A DNA stretch of 64,000 nt from Pseudarthrobacter naphthalenicus (GCF_029076445.1 NZ_JARESG010000006.1:1-64000), one strand, 5' to 3'. Shown: positions 8,628-19,410, numbered from the stretch's first letter. The notes: generated from the letters alone by a model not told the origin. Numbers and translations are program-made.

Positions 8628-9584
8628 ATGCGAAAGCAAGATTTCCTGCCCCGGCCGCTGGCGGCGGCTCCGTTCACTTTCGACTCGGCCGTGAGTGCGG
8701 GGGTCTCCCTGAACCGGCTCCGACGGAAGGACATGGTCAACGTGGGCCGCGGGCTTTACCGGCCCGCGGACTGGGACTTTGAACTGGAGGGTGCGGCCAG
8801 GGCGTTGTCGGCAGCGTCGCCGGGAGCCTGGATCTCGCATGTCACCGCGGCCCGTCTACGGTGCCAATTGCTGCCTCCCTGGCTTACCGACTCCACAGAG
8901 CTGCACCTGAGCAAGCCGCGTTCACTGCCGGCGGTCCGCCGGAAGGGCGTGCTGGGCCATACGGTGCTGACCTTGGAAGACGAGCTCGAAATAGTGGACG
9001 GCATCCGCCTGAGCACGCGGTCCCGGACATGGCTCGACTTGGCCCGTACCCTGCCGCTCCATGACCTGGTGAGCATGGGCGATGAACTGATCCGCATCCC
9101 GCGGGTGGATTTCGAGGGAAGGACGCAGCCCTACGACACGCTGGCCAGGCTTCGCATCCTGGTGGGCCGCCACCCGAACCTCCAAGGCATCGTCCGGGCT
9201 CGCGAGGCCCTTGAGCTGATGCGGGTTGGGGCCGATTCCGGCCCGGAGACGCTGCTTCGCCTGGCGATGACCGACGCGGGGCTGCCCGAGCCCGAACTCC
9301 AGGTGCGTCTGCGCGCGGGAGACGAGCGATCGCCGTCGGCCGATCTTGGCTACCGTCACCGCCGGATCGCTATCCAGTACGACGGCGGTCATCACCTTGG
9401 TGACGCGCAGATCTTCAGTGACAGGAGGCGGGATAAGGCCTTTGAATCCGCCGGCTGGACGGTCATGGTCTTCGATAAGAGCGATCTTGCCGACGATTTC
9501 CGGCGAGCACTCGTGAAGATCAAAAAGGGGCTACGCAACGGCTGGCTCGACCATCCTCAGGCGGCTGGTTTCGCCGGCGGGTGA
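8628..9584 (+). CDS. DUF559-type endonuclease-like protein
   Basis: A 318-residue protein. The N-terminal part (LNRLRRKDMVNVGRGLYRPADW, about residues 28-50) resembles the winged-helix region of AbiEi-like proteins. The C-terminal part (about 235-310) has the IQYDGGHH and VMVFDKSDL segments of the DUF559/Vsr-like nuclease fold. No partner gene is present. It stands alone between two repeat blocks (8481 and 9599), which isolates it from both neighbours. Such genes occur in many copies in Arthrobacter genomes, with no proven role. A DNA-cleaving activity is inferred from fold only. Confidence 0.72.
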   Translation: MRKQDFLPRPLAAAPFTFDSAVSAGVSLNRLRRKDMVNVGRGLYRPADWDFELEGAARALSAASPGAWISHVTAARLRCQLLPPWLTDSTELHLSKPRSLPAVRRKGVLGHTVLTLEDELEIVDGIRLSTRSRTWLDLARTLPLHDLVSMGDELIRIPRVDFEGRTQPYDTLARLRILVGRHPNLQGIVRAREALELMRVGADSGPETLLRLAMTDAGLPEPELQVRLRAGDERSPSADLGYRHRRIAIQYDGGHHLGDAQIFSDRRRDKAFESAGWTVMVFDKSDLADDFRRALVKIKKGLRNGWLDHPQAAGFAGG

Positions 9585-9598
9585 GCGGTTAACGCCGT

Positions 9599-9690
9599 GA
9601 CGCTCCCTCACCACGGTGAGAGAGCGTCACGCCAAAACCCACATTAAGTGAGAGAGGATCGCCCGAAAACCCACATTAAGTGAGAGAGCG
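9599..9690 (-). repeat. 32-bp-family repeat with a terminal hairpin, 3' of purU
   Basis: A short hairpin, GACGCTCCCTCACC paired with GGTGAGAGAGCGTC (9599-9628), is followed by two units containing AAAACCCACATTAAGTGAGA at 9634 and 9666, exactly 32 bp apart. Read from the end of purU, the orientation is the same as in the other copies. It lies between convergent genes. Confidence 0.85.
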
Positions 9691-9723
9691 TCCGGGAGGG
9701 GCAGGGCGGGGGGCGGACGGGGG

Positions 9724-10620
9724 CTAGCGCAGCACCACCGTCCGGTTGCCCTGCAGGATGACCCGGCCCTCGCAGTGCCAGCGGACCGCGTTGGACAGGG
9801 CCTTGCATTCGGTGTCCCGCCCGGCCGCCACCAGGTCTTCGGGGCCGTAGGTGTGGTCCACATCCACGGTCTGCTGGGAAATGATCGGGCCCTCGTCGAG
9901 CTCGGCGTTGACGTAGTGCGCGGTGGCGCCCACGGTCTTGACTCCGCGCGCATACGCCTGGTGGTACGGCTTGGCGCCCTTGAAGCTGGGCAGGAACGAG
10001 TGGTGGATGTTGATGGCCCGCCCGTCCAGCCGCCGGGTGAGGTCGTCGCTGAGGACCTGCATGTAGCGGGCCAGGATCACCAGCTCCACATCGTACTCAT
10101 CCACGAGTTCCAGCAGCCGGGCCTCCGCCAAAGGCTTGGTGGCAGCGGTGACCGGAACGTGGAAGAACGGGATGCCGTGCCATTCCACCAGCGCCTGGTG
10201 ATCGGTGTGGTTGGACACCACGGCTGCGATGTCCACCGGCAGTTCACCGGTCCTGGCACGGAACAGCAGGTCGTTGAGGCAGTGCCCGAACTTGGACACC
10301 ATGATCAGCACACGGCGCTTGGCGCCCTGCGGCTCCAGGCGCCAGCGCATCCCGAACCGCTCGGCCACCGGACCGAAACCGGCCCGCAGCGTGTCCGCGG
10401 TGGAGGCATCGCCGTCGGACACAAAATGCACGCGCATAAAGAAGTGCCGCGCGTCGCGCTCGCCGAACTGCTTGCTGTCCAGGATGTCGCAGCCGTGCTC
10501 CAGCAGGAACCCGGACACGGCGTGGACGATCCCGGGGGTCTCCGCGCAGTCGAGGGTGAGGACGTGCTCCACCGTGGTCGCCTCCAAGGGAACGGAGGAT
10601 TCAGTCTGTACGGCAGTCAT
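9724..10620 (-). CDS. purU: Formyltetrahydrofolate deformylase
   Basis: A 298-residue enzyme that hydrolyses 10-formyl-THF to formate and THF. It has an N-terminal ACT domain (about residues 17-95, LDCAETPGIVHAVSGFL) and a C-terminal formyltransferase-fold catalytic domain with the INIHHSFLPSFKGAKPYH motif. It is the last gene of the glyA-sox-sdaA-purU operon, 3 bp after sdaA. Sarcosine demethylation yields a one-carbon unit on THF, and PurU can drain it and recycle the cofactor. This position is known for sarcosine oxidase operons of Corynebacterium and Arthrobacter. Confidence 0.95.
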   Translation of the reverse strand: MTAVQTESSVPLEATTVEHVLTLDCAETPGIVHAVSGFLLEHGCDILDSKQFGERDARHFFMRVHFVSDGDASTADTLRAGFGPVAERFGMRWRLEPQGAKRRVLIMVSKFGHCLNDLLFRARTGELPVDIAAVVSNHTDHQALVEWHGIPFFHVPVTAATKPLAEARLLELVDEYDVELVILARYMQVLSDDLTRRLDGRAINIHHSFLPSFKGAKPYHQAYARGVKTVGATAHYVNAELDEGPIISQQTVDVDHTYGPEDLVAAGRDTECKALSNAVRWHCEGRVILQGNRTVVLR

Positions 10621-10623
10621 GGC

Positions 10624-11997
10624 TCAGCACTCGATCACGTTGACGGCGAGACCTCCGCGGGAGGTCTCCTTGTACTTGGTTTTCATGTCCGCTCCTGTCT
10701 CGCGCATGGTTTTGATGGCTTTGTCGAGGGATACTTTGTGGCTGCCGTCCCCGTGCAGGGACAGCCGCGCGGCGTTGATGGCCTTCACGCTGGCGATGGC
10801 GTTCCGTTCGATGCAGGGGATCTGCACCAGCCCGCCCACGGGGTCGCAGGTCAGGCCGAGGTTGTGTTCGATCCCCACTTCGGCGGCGTTTTCCACCTGT
10901 TCGGGGGTACCGCCGAGCACTTCGCAGAGCCCGGCCGCGGCCATTGAACAGGCCGAACCCACCTCGCCCTGGCACCCCACCTCCGCGCCGGAGATGGAGG
11001 CGTTGATCTTGAACAGGATCCCGACGGCGGCCGCGGCCAGCAGGAAGCGGACCACACCGTCGTCGTCGGCTCCGGGCACAAACTTGACGTAGTAGTGCAG
11101 GACGGCGGGGACAATGCCCGCCGCGCCGTTGGTGGGCGCCGTGACGATGCGCCCGCCGGCGGCGTTTTCCTCGTTGACGGCGAGGGCGAACAGGTTCACC
11201 CACTCCATGGCCCGCAACGGATCGGTGACGCCGGTGTCCGCGGTCAGGGTCTGGAATAACGACGGCGCGCGGCGCTTCACGTTAAGCCCGCCGGGAAGGA
11301 TCCCTTCCGCGGCGCAGCCGTTGTCCACGCATTCGCGCATCACAGCCCAGAGTGCCAGCAGTTTCTCCCGGAGTTCCGCTTCGCTGCGCCAGACCAGCTC
11401 GTTGGCCAGCATGACGTCCGAGATGGACATGCCTTCGCGCTTGCAGATCGCCAGGAGTTCGTCTGCGGTGGTGAACGGGTAGGGGAGGACGGTGGAGTCG
11501 GCCACTACCCGGTCGCCGGCGTCCGCGTCGCCGTCCACCACAAATCCGCCACCGATCGAGTAAAAGCTCCGTTCGTTGAGGACGGCGCCGGTGTGGTCCA
11601 GGGCCCGGAAGGTCATGCCGTTGGGGTGGGCGGGCAGCGACTTGCGGCGGTGCAGCACCACGTCCTCGTCCCAGTTGAAGTCAACACGGTGATCACCGCC
11701 CACCATGAGTTCGGCGTTGAGTGCGGCAGCGGCCACCTGGTCATCGGCCGTGAAGGTGTCCACGGTTTCAGGGTCCAGGCCCTGCAGGCCCAGCACCACC
11801 GCTTTGTCGGAGCCGTGGCCCCGGCCGGTGGCGCCGAGCGAACCGAACAGTTCGGCCTGGACCCGGGTGGTGGAGCTCAGGAGCCCGCCGCCCTTGAGCC
11901 CGTCGGCGAACTGCTTCGCTGCCCGCATCGGGCCCACCGTGTGTGACGAGGAGGGCCCGATGCCAACAGAAAACAGGTCCAGGACGCTGAGCGCCAT
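10624..11997 (-). CDS. sdaA: L-serine dehydratase (single-chain, iron-sulfur type)
   Basis: A 457-residue enzyme expected to deaminate L-serine to pyruvate and ammonia. The N-terminal half carries the [18 protein letters not shown] motif, and the C-terminal half carries the cysteines likely to hold the 4Fe-4S cluster ([26 protein letters not shown]). Length matches single-polypeptide bacterial SdaA. Its ATG follows the soxG stop directly. In this operon it would finish the route sarcosine to glycine to serine to pyruvate. Confidence 0.94.
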   Translation of the reverse strand: MALSVLDLFSVGIGPSSSHTVGPMRAAKQFADGLKGGGLLSSTTRVQAELFGSLGATGRGHGSDKAVVLGLQGLDPETVDTFTADDQVAAAALNAELMVGGDHRVDFNWDEDVVLHRRKSLPAHPNGMTFRALDHTGAVLNERSFYSIGGGFVVDGDADAGDRVVADSTVLPYPFTTADELLAICKREGMSISDVMLANELVWRSEAELREKLLALWAVMRECVDNGCAAEGILPGGLNVKRRAPSLFQTLTADTGVTDPLRAMEWVNLFALAVNEENAAGGRIVTAPTNGAAGIVPAVLHYYVKFVPGADDDGVVRFLLAAAAVGILFKINASISGAEVGCQGEVGSACSMAAAGLCEVLGGTPEQVENAAEVGIEHNLGLTCDPVGGLVQIPCIERNAIASVKAINAARLSLHGDGSHKVSLDKAIKTMRETGADMKTKYKETSRGGLAVNVIEC

Positions 11998-12633
11998 TTA
12001 CGGAACCTCGGGGGAGGCGTACTCCCGCATCGCATCCAGCAGCCAGCGGCCCAGGAAATCCGCGAAGGAGGCGCGGGGGAAGAGCCGGAAGCTGTCCTCC
12101 CCGGTCTTCTCCAGGACCACCGGGATGTTGCCCACCTCGGTGTTCAGGGCCGTTCCCGGGGCGAAGCTGCGCGGGTGCAGGTCCAGGGCGCAGCCCTTTT
12201 CCAGGACGGCCCGGGCGCGGGGCCCGGACAGTTCGAACGTGGTGCGGTTGGCGGACAGGTCCACCACCTGGCCGGGGGCGTCGCCCAGGGCTTCCGTGAG
12301 GGAGCCGATGAGGTTGCCGCCCAGGGAGTCGTGGGCCTGTTCCGGTGCAATCACCAGGAACTCGGAGGGGCCCAGCCAGAGGACGCTGAGGCCGTCGGCG
12401 CCACCTACCTCGCCGCAGCGGGCAGGCAGTCCGCCGATGACGGCGCCGATCCGCGCGCCTTCCTCCGAGCGGGGATTTACCCGGACACCGGCCATGGTCT
12501 GGAAGGGGCCTTCCGCCAGGACAACCTTGCCCTGGACGGACCCGGCCTCCAGGGCCTGTGCCAGGTGGGAGGCGGGGCTGCGGCGGATGTCGCGGAGTCC
12601 ATTGATGCCTTCGAGTGCTGCTGAATTAGCCAT
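11998..12633 (-). CDS. soxG: Sarcosine oxidase gamma subunit
   Basis: A 211-residue small subunit of heterotetrameric sarcosine oxidase, with the typical [16 protein letters not shown] start and the [15 protein letters not shown] and [18 protein letters not shown] segments shared with GcvT-like folds. I chose the ATG at 12633, which overlaps the end of soxA by 8 nt; a longer reading from 12714 would lie inside soxA. Its role is structural and folate-related within the membrane-free cytosolic complex. Confidence 0.9.
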   Translation of the reverse strand: MANSAALEGINGLRDIRRSPASHLAQALEAGSVQGKVVLAEGPFQTMAGVRVNPRSEEGARIGAVIGGLPARCGEVGGADGLSVLWLGPSEFLVIAPEQAHDSLGGNLIGSLTEALGDAPGQVVDLSANRTTFELSGPRARAVLEKGCALDLHPRSFAPGTALNTEVGNIPVVLEKTGEDSFRLFPRASFADFLGRWLLDAMREYASPEVP

Positions 12634-15571
12634 CTTTGCGGGTCCCTTCGGAGTCAAAAAGTACGGTTTCTGCGACCACAACGTCCACCAGCTGGTCGCC
12701 TGCTGCAGCCACAAGGGTTTCGCCGATCCGGTTGCGGCCGTTCTTGATCAATGCCAGGGCAAAGGTCCGGCCCAGGGCGGCGCTGTGGTAGCTGGAGGTG
12801 ACGAAGCCTTCCATCGGGACCGGTCCGGAGGCGGGGTCCGTGGAGCGGCCCTTTTCCACCAGCTGGCTGCCTTCCGGGAGCTTGAAGCCCTTGTCCACCG
12901 GCAGGACGCTGACCAGGTGCTTACGGTCCTCGCGCTGCCCGTCGGCGCGGTTGTAGGAGCGCTTGCCGATGAAGTCCTTGGCCTTGGAGACGATCCATTC
13001 CATCCCGGCGTCCTGCGGGGTGACGGTGCCGTCGGTGTCCTGGCCGACGATCGGGTAGCCCTTCTCGGCACGGAGCACGTGCATGGTTTCGGTGCCGTAG
13101 GGGGTGATGTTGAACTCGGCCCCGGCAGCTGCCACAGCCTCCCAGGTGTTCAGCCCGTACCAGGACGGCACGTTGATTTCGTAGGCCAGTTCACCGGAGA
13201 AGGAGATCCGGCAGACCCGGGCCTGCACGCCGGAGGCGAGGGTGGTTTCGCGGAAGGTCATGAACGGGAAGGCTTCCGCTTCCAGCCCGCCGTTTGCCGC
13301 GAGTTCCGGGGCCACCTTGGCCAGGACGGCGCGGGATTTGGGCCCGACGACGGCAATGGTGGACCACTGTTCGGTCACCGAGGTGCAGTGCACGTCCAGT
13401 TCGGGCCATTCGGTCTGCAGCCATTCCTCCAGCCAGTCCAGCACCTTGGCGGCGCCGCCGGTGGTGGTGGTCATGAAGTAGCGGTCATCGTCCAGGCGCA
13501 GGGTCACGCCGTCGTCGAAGATCATGCCGTCCGGGCCGCACATCACGCCGTAGCGTGCCGAGCCGGGGGCGAGCTTCTTGAACGCGTTGGTGTAGACGCG
13601 GTTCAGGAACTCGCCCGCGTCCTTGCCGCGGATTTCGATCTTGCCCAGGGTGGTGGCGTCCATGAAGCCCACAGAGTCGCGGACGGCGGCGCATTCGCGA
13701 AGTACCGCGGTGTCCATGTCCTCGCCGGCCTGCGGGTAGTACCAGGGCCGCTTCCACTGCCCGACGTCCTCGAACAGGGCGCCCTTGGCTTCGTGCCACG
13801 GGTGGATGGAGGTTTTGCGGGCGGGATCGAACAGTTCACCGCGCTGGCGGCCGGCCAGTGCCGCGAAAGCCACCGGGGTGAAGGGTGCGCGGTAGGTGGT
13901 GGTGCCGATGTCGCCGATGCCCCGGGACGCTTCACCGGCCGTGCGCAGCGCTGCGGCGATGACGCCGATCGCGTTGACGCCGGAGGTCTTGCCCTGGTCG
14001 TTGGCGGTGCTGATGGAGGTGTAGCGCTTGATGTGTTCCACCGAGCGCATGCCGGCCCCGGTGGAGCGCAGCACGTCAGCCACCGACTGGTCGCGCTGGA
14101 AGTCCACAAAGTGGTGGTGCCAGTCATCGGGCGTGCCCTGCTCACCGGGTACCAGCCACAGCTGGCGGGTGGGGGCGGAGGCCTTCGGCTCGCCGAGCGG
14201 GGAGGGCTCGACGGCGGACGCGAAGCCCGCGGCGATGGCTGCGGTTGCGCCGGCGGAGATGCCCTCGGCCACGCAGTCTTCGGTGGCGAACGAGCCGCGG
14301 CCGGAGCCGATGCTCTGCTGGTTCGGGACCACGGTGCTCGGCACAAAGGCGGCCAGTTCGTCGTCCCAGCGCAGCTTGCCCTGGCGCTGTGAGTGCAGGT
14401 GCACCAGCGGGCTCCAGCCGCCGGACACGGCCAGGAGGTCGCAGGCGATCTGCTCGACGCCCGAGGTGAGTTCGCCGTCGTCGTTAATGCTGCGCACGGT
14501 GACCCCGTCCAGGCGGCCGTCCGCCGCGGAGGAGGAGGTGTTGGCGACCGCACTGCCGATCAGCACGCGGGTGCCGGCTTCGACGGCGGCGGCTGCCACC
14601 GGGGTCAGGGCGGGGCGGGCGTCCACCACTGCGGCGAGCTTGACGCCGGCGGCGCGGAGGTCCGCGGCGAGGGCGTAGGCGCTGTCATTGGTGGTGCTGA
14701 TGACCACGCGCTGTCCGGCTGCTGCGGCGTACCGGTTGAGGTAGCTGCGGGCGGCCGAGGCGAGCATGATGCCCGGGCGGTCGTTGTTCTCGAACACCAG
14801 CGGACGCTCGTGGGCGCCGGGGGCGAGGATCACCTGGCTGGCACGGATGTGCCAAATACGCTGCCGGGACACCCCGGGTGCGGCCGGTGAGGAGAGATGG
14901 TCGGTCCGGTTCTGGACGGCGATCACGTAGTTGGCGTCGTAGGCGCCAAACGCGGTGGTGCGGTTCAGGACGGTGGATTCCGCGCCGGAGATGAGTTCGG
15001 CCTCGACGTCGGCCACCCATTCCAGGGCCGGCTTGCCTTCGATGGTTTCGGCGAGTTCAGGCGCCGTGGAGCCGGACAGCAGCGAGCCGCCCAGTTCCGG
15101 CTGGTCATCGAGGAGCATCACGCGGGCGCCGGTGCGCACAGCTTCACGGGCTGCTGCGAGGCCGGCGGGGCCGCCGCCCACCACCAGGACGTCGGTGTGG
15201 ACGTACTTCTTGTCGTATTCAGCCTTGTCGTCGGCCGGGTCCAGCTTGCCCAGGCCGCTGAGCCACTGGGCCTTCAGGCCGTCCACCAGGGTCACGGTGG
15301 TGGCGGGAAGCATGGATTCAGCCACGTGCCCGGGGAACAGGGGTTCAACCCTGACCAGGGCGTTGGATTCCTCCACGCCGGCGGACATGATGCCGCGGGC
15401 GCGGTCCTCGTAAAGGGAGCCGCCGGCGGTGACGCGGCCGTTGGCGATCAGTGCGGACGCGAGGGTGTCGCCGGGGTGGCCGGTGAACTCTTCGCCGTCC
15501 ATGGTGAAGCGCCAGGAGATGGTGCGGTCGATGCGTCCGCCGGCAGCGAGACGGGCGTTCTGGGAAGTCAC
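12626..15571 (-). CDS. soxA: Sarcosine oxidase alpha subunit
   Basis: A 981-residue large subunit. The N-terminal region ([20 protein letters not shown]) is the ferredoxin-like domain of this family. A dinucleotide-binding motif [18 protein letters not shown] begins near residue 130 and holds the NAD+ site. The C-terminal third is a GcvT-like folate-binding domain that takes the methylene group on tetrahydrofolate. GTG 15571 overlaps the soxD stop (GTGA). With SoxB, SoxD and SoxG it oxidises sarcosine to glycine, hydrogen peroxide and 5,10-methylene-THF. Full length, no interruptions. Confidence 0.96.
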   Translation of the reverse strand: MTSQNARLAAGGRIDRTISWRFTMDGEEFTGHPGDTLASALIANGRVTAGGSLYEDRARGIMSAGVEESNALVRVEPLFPGHVAESMLPATTVTLVDGLKAQWLSGLGKLDPADDKAEYDKKYVHTDVLVVGGGPAGLAAAREAVRTGARVMLLDDQPELGGSLLSGSTAPELAETIEGKPALEWVADVEAELISGAESTVLNRTTAFGAYDANYVIAVQNRTDHLSSPAAPGVSRQRIWHIRASQVILAPGAHERPLVFENNDRPGIMLASAARSYLNRYAAAAGQRVVISTTNDSAYALAADLRAAGVKLAAVVDARPALTPVAAAAVEAGTRVLIGSAVANTSSSAADGRLDGVTVRSINDDGELTSGVEQIACDLLAVSGGWSPLVHLHSQRQGKLRWDDELAAFVPSTVVPNQQSIGSGRGSFATEDCVAEGISAGATAAIAAGFASAVEPSPLGEPKASAPTRQLWLVPGEQGTPDDWHHHFVDFQRDQSVADVLRSTGAGMRSVEHIKRYTSISTANDQGKTSGVNAIGVIAAALRTAGEASRGIGDIGTTTYRAPFTPVAFAALAGRQRGELFDPARKTSIHPWHEAKGALFEDVGQWKRPWYYPQAGEDMDTAVLRECAAVRDSVGFMDATTLGKIEIRGKDAGEFLNRVYTNAFKKLAPGSARYGVMCGPDGMIFDDGVTLRLDDDRYFMTTTTGGAAKVLDWLEEWLQTEWPELDVHCTSVTEQWSTIAVVGPKSRAVLAKVAPELAANGGLEAEAFPFMTFRETTLASGVQARVCRISFSGELAYEINVPSWYGLNTWEAVAAAGAEFNITPYGTETMHVLRAEKGYPIVGQDTDGTVTPQDAGMEWIVSKAKDFIGKRSYNRADGQREDRKHLVSVLPVDKGFKLPEGSQLVEKGRSTDPASGPVPMEGFVTSSYHSAALGRTFALALIKNGRNRIGETLVAAAGDQLVDVVVAETVLFDSEGTRKDG

Positions 15572-15975
15572 TTGGTTGCTCCTTCCGGGGCGGTGGTGCG
15601 GGAAAGGCTGGGAGTGGAGGAGGTGCTGGGTGCCGCGGTTCCGGTGGTGGTGCTGTCAGCGGCGGTGCTGGCAGTTCCCGTGTCCGCGGTTGGAGTGCCC
15701 GCTTTGTCCGGCCGGGGCGTGCCCATGGGGTAGATGGCCTGGATGTCGTAGGTGACGGTGTCGCGGAGCATGTTGAACCACTGGCGGCAGCCGGTGCTGT
15801 GCAGCCAGCGCTCGGCGAAGGTGCCCTTGGTGTTGTCGCGGTAAAACAGGTACTCGGCCCATTCGCGGTCGGTCAGTTCGTTCGGGTTCTCCGGGTAGGG
15901 CACGTGGGCCTGGCCGCCGTAATGGAACTCGGTCTCGTCGCGGGAGCCGCAGTTGGGGCAGGAGATGAGCAGCAT
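15568..15975 (-). CDS. soxD: Sarcosine oxidase delta subunit with a Thr/Ser/Ala-rich tail
   Basis: A 135-residue zinc-binding small subunit. Ligand positions Cys6, Cys9, His59 and Cys63 are all present (SCPNCGS and [10 protein letters not shown]), as known for the family. The usual length is about 100 residues. Here roughly 45 extra residues at the C-terminus are Thr/Ser/Ala-rich and low in complexity (for example [20 protein letters not shown]), ending at the soxA overlap. The tail is in frame and GC-rich, and it looks like a local expansion rather than a frameshift. Its effect on the complex is unknown. Confidence 0.92.
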   Translation of the reverse strand: MLLISCPNCGSRDETEFHYGGQAHVPYPENPNELTDREWAEYLFYRDNTKGTFAERWLHSTGCRQWFNMLRDTVTYDIQAIYPMGTPRPDKAGTPTADTGTASTAADSTTTGTAAPSTSSTPSLSRTTAPEGATK

Positions 15976-16005
15976 GTGCGTCTTCTTTCTAAAGTGCAGG
16001 GATCG

Positions 16006-17226
16006 CTAGTGGGCCACGGCGGCAGCGCCGTGTTCGTCGATCAGGGCGCCGGTTTCGAAGCGTTCCAGCGAGAAGGGCTGGTTCAGCTTGTGCGGGGTTC
16101 CGGTGGCGATGGTGTGTGCGAAGGCGAAGCCGGCACCCGGGGTGGCCTTGAAGCCGCCGGTGCCCCAGCCGCAGTTCACGAACATGTTCTCCACCGGGGT
16201 GGTGCCCAGGATGGGGGAGGCGTCCAGCGTGGTGTCCACAATGCCGCCCCAGGTGCGCAGGACGTGTGCCCTGGCGAAGATCGGGAAAAGTTCGACGGCG
16301 GCGGCCATCTGGTGCTCGATCACGTGGAAGGATCCCCGCTGGCCGTAGCCGTTGTAGGAGTCCACGCCGGCGCCCATCACCAGTTCACCCTTGTGGGCCT
16401 GGGAGACGTAGACGTGCACGTGGTTGGACATGACCACCGTGGGGTGGACCGGTTCGTGCAGTTCCGAAACCAGGGCCTGGAGCGGGTGGGACTGGATGGG
16501 GAGGCGGAAGCCGGCCATCTCGGCCAGGACCGAGCTGTGCCCGGCGGCCGCGAGGCCAACCTTTTCGGTGTTGATGTTGCCGCGGTTGGTCTTGACGCCG
16601 GTAACGCGGTTGCCGTCTTTGATGAAGCCGGTGACTTCACAGTTCTGGATGATGTCCACGCCCATTTCGTCGCACTTGCGGGCGAAGGCCCAGGCCACGT
16701 GGTCGTGCTTGGCGATGCCGGCGCGGGGCTGGTAGGTGGCGCCCATGACGGGGTAGCGGATGTTGTCGCTGATGTTCAGGATGGGGCAGAGTTCCTTGAC
16801 CTGCTTGGGGTCCAGCCATTCCGCGTCCACGCCGTTGAGCTTGTTCGCTCCCACGCGGCGCATGCTTTCGCGGACGTCCCCGAGGGTGTGGGCGAGGTTC
16901 ATCACGCCGCGCTGGCTGAAGAGGAAGTCGTATTCGAGTTCCTCGGGCAGGATCTCCCAGAGCTTGAGGGCGTGCTCGTAAATGGCCGCGCTCTCGTCCC
17001 AGAGGTAGTTGGAACGGATGATGGTGGTGTTCCGGGCCATGTTGCCGCCGGCCAGCCAGCCTTTTTCCAGGACGGCGATGTTGGTCATGCCGTGGTTCTT
17101 CGCCAGGAAGTAGGCCGTTGCCAGGCCGTGCCCGCCGCCGCCGACAATGACGGCGTCGTAGGAGGACTTGGGTTCCGGGTTGCGCCAAAGGAAATCCGGG
17201 TGCTCGGGAAGCTGGTGCGTGCTCAC
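16006..17226 (-). CDS. soxB: Sarcosine oxidase beta subunit
   Basis: A 406-residue flavoprotein of the DAO family carrying the site of sarcosine oxidation. The FAD-binding motif [17 protein letters not shown] starts at residue 25. His174 (in AGIAKHDH) matches the histidine that binds FMN covalently in characterised beta subunits. The GTG start at 17226 overlaps the glyA stop by 4 nt. It lies 30 bp before soxD. Confidence 0.95.
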   Translation of the reverse strand: MSTHQLPEHPDFLWRNPEPKSSYDAVIVGGGGHGLATAYFLAKNHGMTNIAVLEKGWLAGGNMARNTTIIRSNYLWDESAAIYEHALKLWEILPEELEYDFLFSQRGVMNLAHTLGDVRESMRRVGANKLNGVDAEWLDPKQVKELCPILNISDNIRYPVMGATYQPRAGIAKHDHVAWAFARKCDEMGVDIIQNCEVTGFIKDGNRVTGVKTNRGNINTEKVGLAAAGHSSVLAEMAGFRLPIQSHPLQALVSELHEPVHPTVVMSNHVHVYVSQAHKGELVMGAGVDSYNGYGQRGSFHVIEHQMAAAVELFPIFARAHVLRTWGGIVDTTLDASPILGTTPVENMFVNCGWGTGGFKATPGAGFAFAHTIATGTPHKLNQPFSLERFETGALIDEHGAAAVAH

Positions 17227-18578
17227 TGGGCTGCTCCAATCAGGTCTGCTTCGAAGGCGGCGACGTCGGTGTCGGCGCCGAGGTGGGGGTAAAGGGGAAA
17301 CTTGTCTGCCAGGGCGGTCACCCGGGCGCGGAGTTCGACGGCGGTGCTGTCGCTCAGGGGCGTTGTCCCGGCGGCGCCGGTGCCCGCAGCGGCGATCAGC
17401 GCCGTCGCGATGATGTCTGCTACTTCCGTGAACTCCCCGGCGCCGAAACCGCGGGTGGCCAGGGCCGGGGTGCCGATGCGGAGCCCGGAGGACACCATGG
17501 GCGGGCGGGGGTCGAAGGGGACGGCGTTGCGGTTGACGGTGATGCCGATGCGGTGCAGGGCGTCTTCGGCCTGCTGGCCGTCCAGCTCGGAATTGCGGAG
17601 GTCAACCAGGACCAGGTGCACGTCGGTGCCGCCGTTGACCACGGAGATTCCGGCCGCGGCAACGTCGTCGCGGAGGAGGCGTTCGGCCAGGAGCTTGGAG
17701 CCCTGCAGGACGCGTTCCTGGCGTTCCTTGAACTCCGGGGCTGCTGCGAGCTTGAAGGCCACCGCCTTGGCGGCGATGACGTGCTCCAGCGGACCGCCCT
17801 GCTGGCCGGGGAAAACTGCAGAGTTGATCTTCTTGGCGTACTGCTCCTTGGCGAGGATGACGCCGCCGCGGGGGCCGCCGAGGGTCTTGTGGGTGGTGGT
17901 GGTGACGACGTCGGCGTACGGCACGGGGTTCGGGTGCAGACCGGCGGCCACCAGGCCGGCGAAGTGCGCCATGTCCACCATCAGGTAGGCGCCCACCAGA
18001 TCGGCGATCCGGCGGAACTCGGCGAAGTCCAGCTGCCGGGAGTACGCGGACCAGCCGGCCACGATGAGCTTCGGGCGGTGTTCCAGGGCCAGTGCTTCAA
18101 CGTCGGCCATGTCAATGGTGTGGGTGTCTTCGCGGACCTCGTACGGGACCACGTTATAGAGCTTGCCGGAGAAGTTAATCTTCATGCCGTGCGTAAGGTG
18201 GCCGCCGTGGGCCAGGCTGAGGCCCATGATGGTGTCGCCCGGGTTGAGCAGCGCAAACATGGCTGCCGCGTTGGCCTGAGCTCCCGAGTGCGGCTGCACG
18301 TTGGCGAACTCGGCGCCGAACAGTGCCTTGACCCGGTCGATGGCGAGCTGCTCGATGACGTCCACGTGCTCGCAGCCGCCGTAATAGCGCTTGCCGGGGT
18401 AGCCCTCGGCGTACTTGTTGGTCAGGACCGAGCCCTGCGCCTCCATGACGGCGGACGGGGCGAAATTCTCCGAGGCGATCATTTCCAGGGTCGTCTGCTG
18501 GCGGACCAGCTCATTATTGATGGCCTGCTGGACCTCGGGATCGACTGCGGAAAGTCGCTCGTTCAACTGCTGAACCAC
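17223..18578 (-). CDS. glyA: Serine hydroxymethyltransferase
   Basis: A 451-residue PLP enzyme that interconverts glycine plus 5,10-methylene-THF and serine plus THF. The PLP-lysine motif [14 protein letters not shown] is present, as is the N-terminal [10 protein letters not shown] signature. GTG 18578 has AAGGAG five bases upstream. It is the first gene of the sarcosine operon and joins the two products of sarcosine oxidase into serine. Because it sits in a catabolic operon, it is probably a second, inducible copy beside a housekeeping glyA elsewhere (inference). Confidence 0.95.
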   Translation of the reverse strand: MVQQLNERLSAVDPEVQQAINNELVRQQTTLEMIASENFAPSAVMEAQGSVLTNKYAEGYPGKRYYGGCEHVDVIEQLAIDRVKALFGAEFANVQPHSGAQANAAAMFALLNPGDTIMGLSLAHGGHLTHGMKINFSGKLYNVVPYEVREDTHTIDMADVEALALEHRPKLIVAGWSAYSRQLDFAEFRRIADLVGAYLMVDMAHFAGLVAAGLHPNPVPYADVVTTTTHKTLGGPRGGVILAKEQYAKKINSAVFPGQQGGPLEHVIAAKAVAFKLAAAPEFKERQERVLQGSKLLAERLLRDDVAAAGISVVNGGTDVHLVLVDLRNSELDGQQAEDALHRIGITVNRNAVPFDPRPPMVSSGLRIGTPALATRGFGAGEFTEVADIIATALIAAAGTGAAGTTPLSDSTAVELRARVTALADKFPLYPHLGADTDVAAFEADLIGAAQ

Positions 18579-18610
18579 GGATGCTCCTTTGAAATACCAC
18601 TGTTGTTGTG

Positions 18611-18643
18611 ACTGATATATCAGTGTGAGGTCAATGGTATGAT
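18611..18643. promoter_or_regulatory. Palindromic operator in the glyA/gntR divergent promoter region
   Basis: ACTGATATATCAGT (18611-18624) is a perfect 14-bp palindrome of the kind bound by FCD-type GntR regulators. TATGAT (18638-18643) is a likely -10 for the gntR gene on the plus strand. The minus strand carries TTGACC just upstream of the palindrome on the glyA side. The adjacent GntR protein is the obvious candidate binder. Confidence 0.6.
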
Positions 18644-18733
18644 TAGGATCACAGCAGAGTCAATAGCTGGACCGAAAACGGCGTGAAGCTGACACTTCGG
18701 GTTCGGCGGGTATCAGAGAAACGGAGCGGCACC

Positions 18734-19405
18734 GTGAATGAAGTTGTTGCCCTGCCCCAGGCAGCGGATGAGGTACTGTCCCAGGCTGAGGCCGCGTATC
18801 GGCAGCTGCGCGACAAGCTGATCATGCTTGAAATCCGCCCGGGGGAGCCCATCAATGACGGGCAGCTGGCTGCCGAGCTCGGCTTCGGGCGAACCCCTGT
18901 GCGGGAGGCCATCAAGCGGCTTGAGGTGGATCACCTGGTTGTTTCCTACCCGCGCCGCGGGACCTTTGCCACGAGTGTGGACTTCACGGAGCTGGCCGAT
19001 GTCTCCGAGGTCCGCGAGCTGCTCGAGCCGCTGGCTGCCCGCAGTGCTGCCATCCGCGCCAATGCCGCCATGCGACGCGAGCTGCTGAGCGTTGCCGACA
19101 CCATTGCGGGGCTCGAGCCGAACCCGGCGGAGTCGCGCGATCTGATGCGGTATGACCTCACCGTGCACCGGCTGATCTACAAAGCCGCCGCGAATCCGCA
19201 CCTGGAAGACACCCTGATCCGTTACGACAACCTTGCAACGCGCATCTGGTGCCTGGTGCTGGACAAACTGCCCTCAGTCAGCGGTCACATCACCGAGCAT
19301 GTGGACCTGCTCAGGGCCGTGGCCGACGGCGACGCGGACAAGGCAGGCGAGCTTGCCCTCCACCACGTGACGAACTTCGAGGAAACCATCCGCAAGGTCC
19401 TGTAG
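18734..19405 (+). CDS. GntR-family regulator (FCD type), likely of the sarcosine operon
   Basis: A 223-residue regulator with an N-terminal winged helix-turn-helix (about residues 20-80; LAAELGFGRTPVREAIKRLEVD) and an FCD effector domain with metal-ligand-type residues (DLTVHRLIYKAAANPHL). I chose GTG 18734 because GGAG lies seven bases upstream; an in-frame GTG at 18683 has no ribosome-binding site. It is divergent from glyA-soxBDAG-sdaA-purU, with a perfect palindrome between them. The effector may be sarcosine or a related metabolite; that is inference. A strong terminator follows. Confidence 0.87.
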   Translation: MNEVVALPQAADEVLSQAEAAYRQLRDKLIMLEIRPGEPINDGQLAAELGFGRTPVREAIKRLEVDHLVVSYPRRGTFATSVDFTELADVSEVRELLEPLAARSAAIRANAAMRRELLSVADTIAGLEPNPAESRDLMRYDLTVHRLIYKAAANPHLEDTLIRYDNLATRIWCLVLDKLPSVSGHITEHVDLLRAVADGDADKAGELALHHVTNFEETIRKVL

Positions 19406-19410
19406 CCCGG

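Noticed and set aside
8481-9690. CRISPR array
   Set aside because: Units recur at 32 bp, but each block has only two or three copies, most of each unit is conserved, there are no spacer-sized unique segments, and no cas genes are present.
11705-14392. 895-codon open frame on the plus strand across soxA and soxG
   Set aside because: It is antisense to sarcosine oxidase genes with clear domains. Long antisense frames are normal in GC-rich DNA with strong third-position bias, and the peptide resembles no family.
15799-18611. Plus-strand frames of 497 and 442 codons across soxB and glyA
   Set aside because: Same reason: antisense shadows of genes with complete catalytic motifs.
18579-18733. Glycine riboswitch before glyA
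   Set aside because: The leader is short and shows only the palindrome and promoter elements; no conserved aptamer pattern is visible.
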